NCBI GenBank assembly: GCA_025359135.1
Contig: JANYHJ010000002.1
Coordinates: 1-33,119 of the forward strand
Source: Gemmatimonadota bacterium
GTDB lineage: Bacteria; Gemmatimonadota; Gemmatimonadetes; Gemmatimonadales; Gemmatimonadaceae
Reading direction: 5' to 3'
Length of the DNA stretch: 33,119 nucleotides
Of the stretch, positions 31,184 to 33,119 are shown piece by piece. The notes under the pieces were generated by a model, which had not been told where the DNA came from, made no database searches, and saw only the letters and a program-made list of their open reading frames with translations. Within the stretch, counting starts at the first letter, position 1. Each line of letters opens with the position of its first letter. The position numbers and the translations under genes are program-made.

Positions 31184-31201
31184 GCACCCGAATCCGGGTG
31201 C
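31184..31201 (+). terminator. Small hairpin after the MOT1-type gene
   Basis: GCACCCG-AATC-CGGGTGC forms a perfect 7-bp stem 14 nt after the stop codon. No U-tract follows. It may end the MOT1 transcript; it is short. Confidence 0.45.
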
Positions 31202-31209
31202 ATACCGGG

Positions 31210-31215
31210 TAGAGT
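31210..31215 (+). promoter_or_regulatory. Candidate -10 element for the M20 peptidase gene
   Basis: TAGAGT (TANNNT type) lies 40 nt before ATG 31256, giving a leader of about 34 nt. No -35 box is evident, and the preceding hairpin overlaps the expected position. Confidence 0.3.
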
Positions 31216-31255
31216 TCGTCGCTTCGCATTCGACTCCATTCCCCGCATTTCCTCC

Positions 31256-32524
31256 ATGCTGCGCACGCTTGCACACACCGTGGCGATGACCGCCGCCGTC
31301 GCCCTCGTCGCACCACAGCTGACTGCCCAGGCCACCGACCCTGCGCTGCGCGATGCGCTCGAGCGCGTGAAGGCCGACAACGCCTGGACGCTCGACCAGC
31401 AGCAGTCCATCTGCCAGATCCCGGCGCCGCCATTCAAGGAGCAGGCGCGCGGTCTCGAGATGAAGCGGCGCTTCGAAGCACTGGGTTACAAGAACGTCAC
31501 CATCGACCCTGAGGGCAACGTGATCGCCGAACGGCCGGGGAGCGGGGCCGGTCCGGTAGTGGTACTGGCCGCGCACCTCGACACGGTCTTTCCAGAGGGC
31601 ACCGACGTGACCGTCGCGCGCGACGGCATGAAGCTCAAGGCACCGGGCATCGGCGATGACTGTCGCGGTCTCGCGGTCATCCTCGCGGTCGGTCGTGCGC
31701 TCGAGCTCTCCAACGTGAAGACCCGCGGGACGATTCTTCTCGTCGCGAACGTGGGCGAGGAAGGACCCGGTGACCTGCGCGGCGTGCGCTACCTCTTCAA
31801 CAAGTCGCCGCTCAAGAGCCGCATCACGCACTTCATCTCGGTCGACGGCACCGGACTGTCCGTCGTGCATCACGGCGTCGGCAGCCACCGCTACAAGGTG
31901 CGCTTCATCGGGCCCGGTGGGCACAGCTTCGGCGCCTTCGGCATGCCCAACCCCGCGCACGCGATGGGCCGCGCGATCGCGAAGATCGCCGAGCTGCGTA
32001 CGCCCACGAGCCCCAAGACGACGTTCAACGTCGGCGTCCTCTCGGGCGGCACGAGCGTCAACTCGATTCCCTTCGAGGTCGCGATGGAAATCGACATGCG
32101 CTCCGAGTCGGCTGCGGAACTCGACAAGGTCGATGTGCAGATCCGCGCCGCGATCGCGGCGGGCGTGGCCGAGGAGAAGGCGCGCTGGCCCAACTCGAAG
32201 ATGGCGCTCGACGTCAGGATCGACACGATCGGCATCCGCGCCGCGAGCGAAACGCAGACGGAGGGCACGCCCATCGTGAAGGCCGCGCTCGATGCCGCGC
32301 TCACGTACGGTGCGACGCGTCTCACGCCACGCTCGGGCAGCACCGACGCCAACGTGCCCATGGGACTTGGGATTCCGGCCATCACGATCGGCGGCGGCGG
32401 ACTCGGCACCGACGCGCACTCGCTGCGCGAGGCGTACGATGACGGCAAGGAAGGGTGGAAGGGCCCGCAGTTCGTGATGTCGGTGGTGGCGGCGCTCGTC
32501 GGGCTCGAGGGTGTGCGCCCGTGA
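31256..32524 (+). CDS. Exported M20-family metallopeptidase
   Basis: This 422-residue zinc peptidase has a signal peptide (LAHTVAMTAAVALVAPQLTAQA, cut near 25). The metal site reads H107 in AAHLDTVF, D134 or D135 in GIGDDCRG, the E168-E169 pair in NVGEEGPGD, D197 in ISVDGTG and H388 in GTDAHSLRE. The dimerisation domain is inserted at about 205-325 (GPGGHSFGAFG). This is the PepT/CPG2-like group that cuts dipeptides, tripeptides or acyl-amino acids, here in the periplasm. The start ATG 31256 gives a normal signal peptide; the frame is open far upstream over the MOT1 gene but only by GC bias. It overlaps the next transporter gene by GTGA. Confidence 0.9.
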   Translation: MLRTLAHTVAMTAAVALVAPQLTAQATDPALRDALERVKADNAWTLDQQQSICQIPAPPFKEQARGLEMKRRFEALGYKNVTIDPEGNVIAERPGSGAGPVVVLAAHLDTVFPEGTDVTVARDGMKLKAPGIGDDCRGLAVILAVGRALELSNVKTRGTILLVANVGEEGPGDLRGVRYLFNKSPLKSRITHFISVDGTGLSVVHHGVGSHRYKVRFIGPGGHSFGAFGMPNPAHAMGRAIAKIAELRTPTSPKTTFNVGVLSGGTSVNSIPFEVAMEIDMRSESAAELDKVDVQIRAAIAAGVAEEKARWPNSKMALDVRIDTIGIRAASETQTEGTPIVKAALDAALTYGATRLTPRSGSTDANVPMGLGIPAITIGGGGLGTDAHSLREAYDDGKEGWKGPQFVMSVVAALVGLEGVRP

Positions 32525-33119
32525 CCGGTCCGTCGGTGGTGCCGGGCATTTCGCCGGCGCACGAGGTCGACCGGCCGCGCGACATCTGGAAGGTCATTGC
32601 CGCGTCGAGCGCCGGCACGGTCATCGAGTGGTACGACTTCTTCATCTTCGGCTCGCTGACGGCAATCATCTCCGGCGTCTTCTATCCGCCGACCGACACG
32701 CCGCTCACGCAGCTGCTCAAGACGCTCGCGACGTTCGCGGTGGGCTTTGCCGTACGCCCATTCGGCGCGCTCGTCTTCGGTCGCATCGGCGACATGGTGG
32801 GCCGCAAGTACGCATTCACCATCACGCTCGTGATCATGGGCGGTTCCACGGCCGTGATCGGGCTGCTGCCGGGATACGCCACCATCGGTGCGGCGGCGCC
32901 CGTGATTCTCGTGTTGCTGCGCATGCTGCAGGGCTTGGCCCTGGGCGGCGAGTACGGTGGCGCAGCGGTGTACGTGGCCGAGCACAGTCCGGATGACAAA
33001 CGCGGCTTCTACACGAGCTTCATCCAGACCACGGCGACGCTCGGACTGTTCGTGTCGCTCATCGTGATCCTCGTCGTCCGCACGGCCATGGGCGAGGCCG
33101 CGTTCAAGGAATGGGGCTG
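32521..33119 (+). CDS. MFS transporter, MHS (metabolite:H+ symporter) family, 3' end outside window
   Basis: The first 199 codons of an inner-membrane proton symporter are present. After a hydrophilic start it has GTVIEWYDFFIFGSL in helix 1, RPFGALVFGRIGDMVGRKYA (the MFS loop 2-3 motif in its MHS form), RMLQGLALGGEYGGAAVYVAEH (helix 4, the family hallmark) and RGFYTSFIQTTATLGLFVS (helix 5). Relatives such as ProP, KgtP and ShiA import osmolytes, dicarboxylates or shikimate. The start GTG 32521 overlaps the stop of the M20 peptidase gene (GTGA), so translation is coupled and the carrier may take up a product of that enzyme; this is inference. Confidence 0.92.
   Translation, partial: MTGPSVVPGISPAHEVDRPRDIWKVIAASSAGTVIEWYDFFIFGSLTAIISGVFYPPTDTPLTQLLKTLATFAVGFAVRPFGALVFGRIGDMVGRKYAFTITLVIMGGSTAVIGLLPGYATIGAAAPVILVLLRMLQGLALGGEYGGAAVYVAEHSPDDKRGFYTSFIQTTATLGLFVSLIVILVVRTAMGEAAFKEWG

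Overview
The window is a dense, very GC-rich stretch of a bacterial chromosome. It has about 32 protein genes, mostly short intergenic gaps, many stop/start overlaps, and no rRNA, tRNA, CRISPR array, transposase or phage gene that I can see. Several traits suggest a Gram-negative, double-membrane bacterium near Gemmatimonadota: an outer-membrane beta-barrel protein, many exported hydrolases with AQ-type signal-peptide ends, a lysine-tailed SWIB protein, a bacilliredoxin, and M24/M20 peptidases preceded by signal peptides. The phylum is an inference from gene style, not from a marker gene.

Layout. Positions 1-2981 (minus strand) hold an ABC exporter (ATPase and permease) followed by a DMT/EamA transporter that runs off the left edge. 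Positions 3088-7091 (plus) hold a large DUF5686/BamA-like barrel protein and a sialidase-fold lipoprotein with a CDCC motif. Positions 7188-7974 hold a small winged-helix regulator divergent from a glyoxalase-fold protein, with a perfect 14-bp palindrome between them. Positions 7993-10605 (minus) hold pruA (proline catabolism) abutting a PhzF-family isomerase. Positions 10737-14030 (plus) hold a receiver-DHp protein without a kinase core, overlapped by endonuclease IV (nfo), then an exported alpha/beta hydrolase. A SWIB protein closed by a strong hairpin terminator follows.

Positions 14692-20777 (plus) form a tight run: signal peptidase I (lepB), an APC amino-acid permease, a Rieske non-haem iron oxygenase, a hybrid histidine kinase overlapping it by ATGA, and an exported RidA protein. 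Next come a four-helix membrane protein, an M24 peptidase, a 320-nt gap with a long inverted repeat, a solo GroES-like protein and a bacilliredoxin. On the minus strand, 24270-26942 is an ECF sigma / anti-sigma / DUF4097 / exported-protein operon, preceded by an Uma2 nuclease and a NatAB-like ABC exporter (27687-29943). The right end (plus) has a MOT1-type molybdate/sulfate transporter, an exported M20 peptidase and an overlapping MHS-family transporter cut by the window edge.

Most genes are recognisable housekeeping or nutrient-handling families, and I see no clear undescribed defence or biosynthetic system. The parts most worth a second look are the permease-Rieske-kinase-RidA run, the receiver-DHp/nfo overlap, the pruA-PhzF pair, the ECF operon with its candidate own promoter, a group of starts lying 6-7 nt after a -10-like hexamer (possible leaderless mRNAs), and the multi-segment inverted repeat at 23033-23207.
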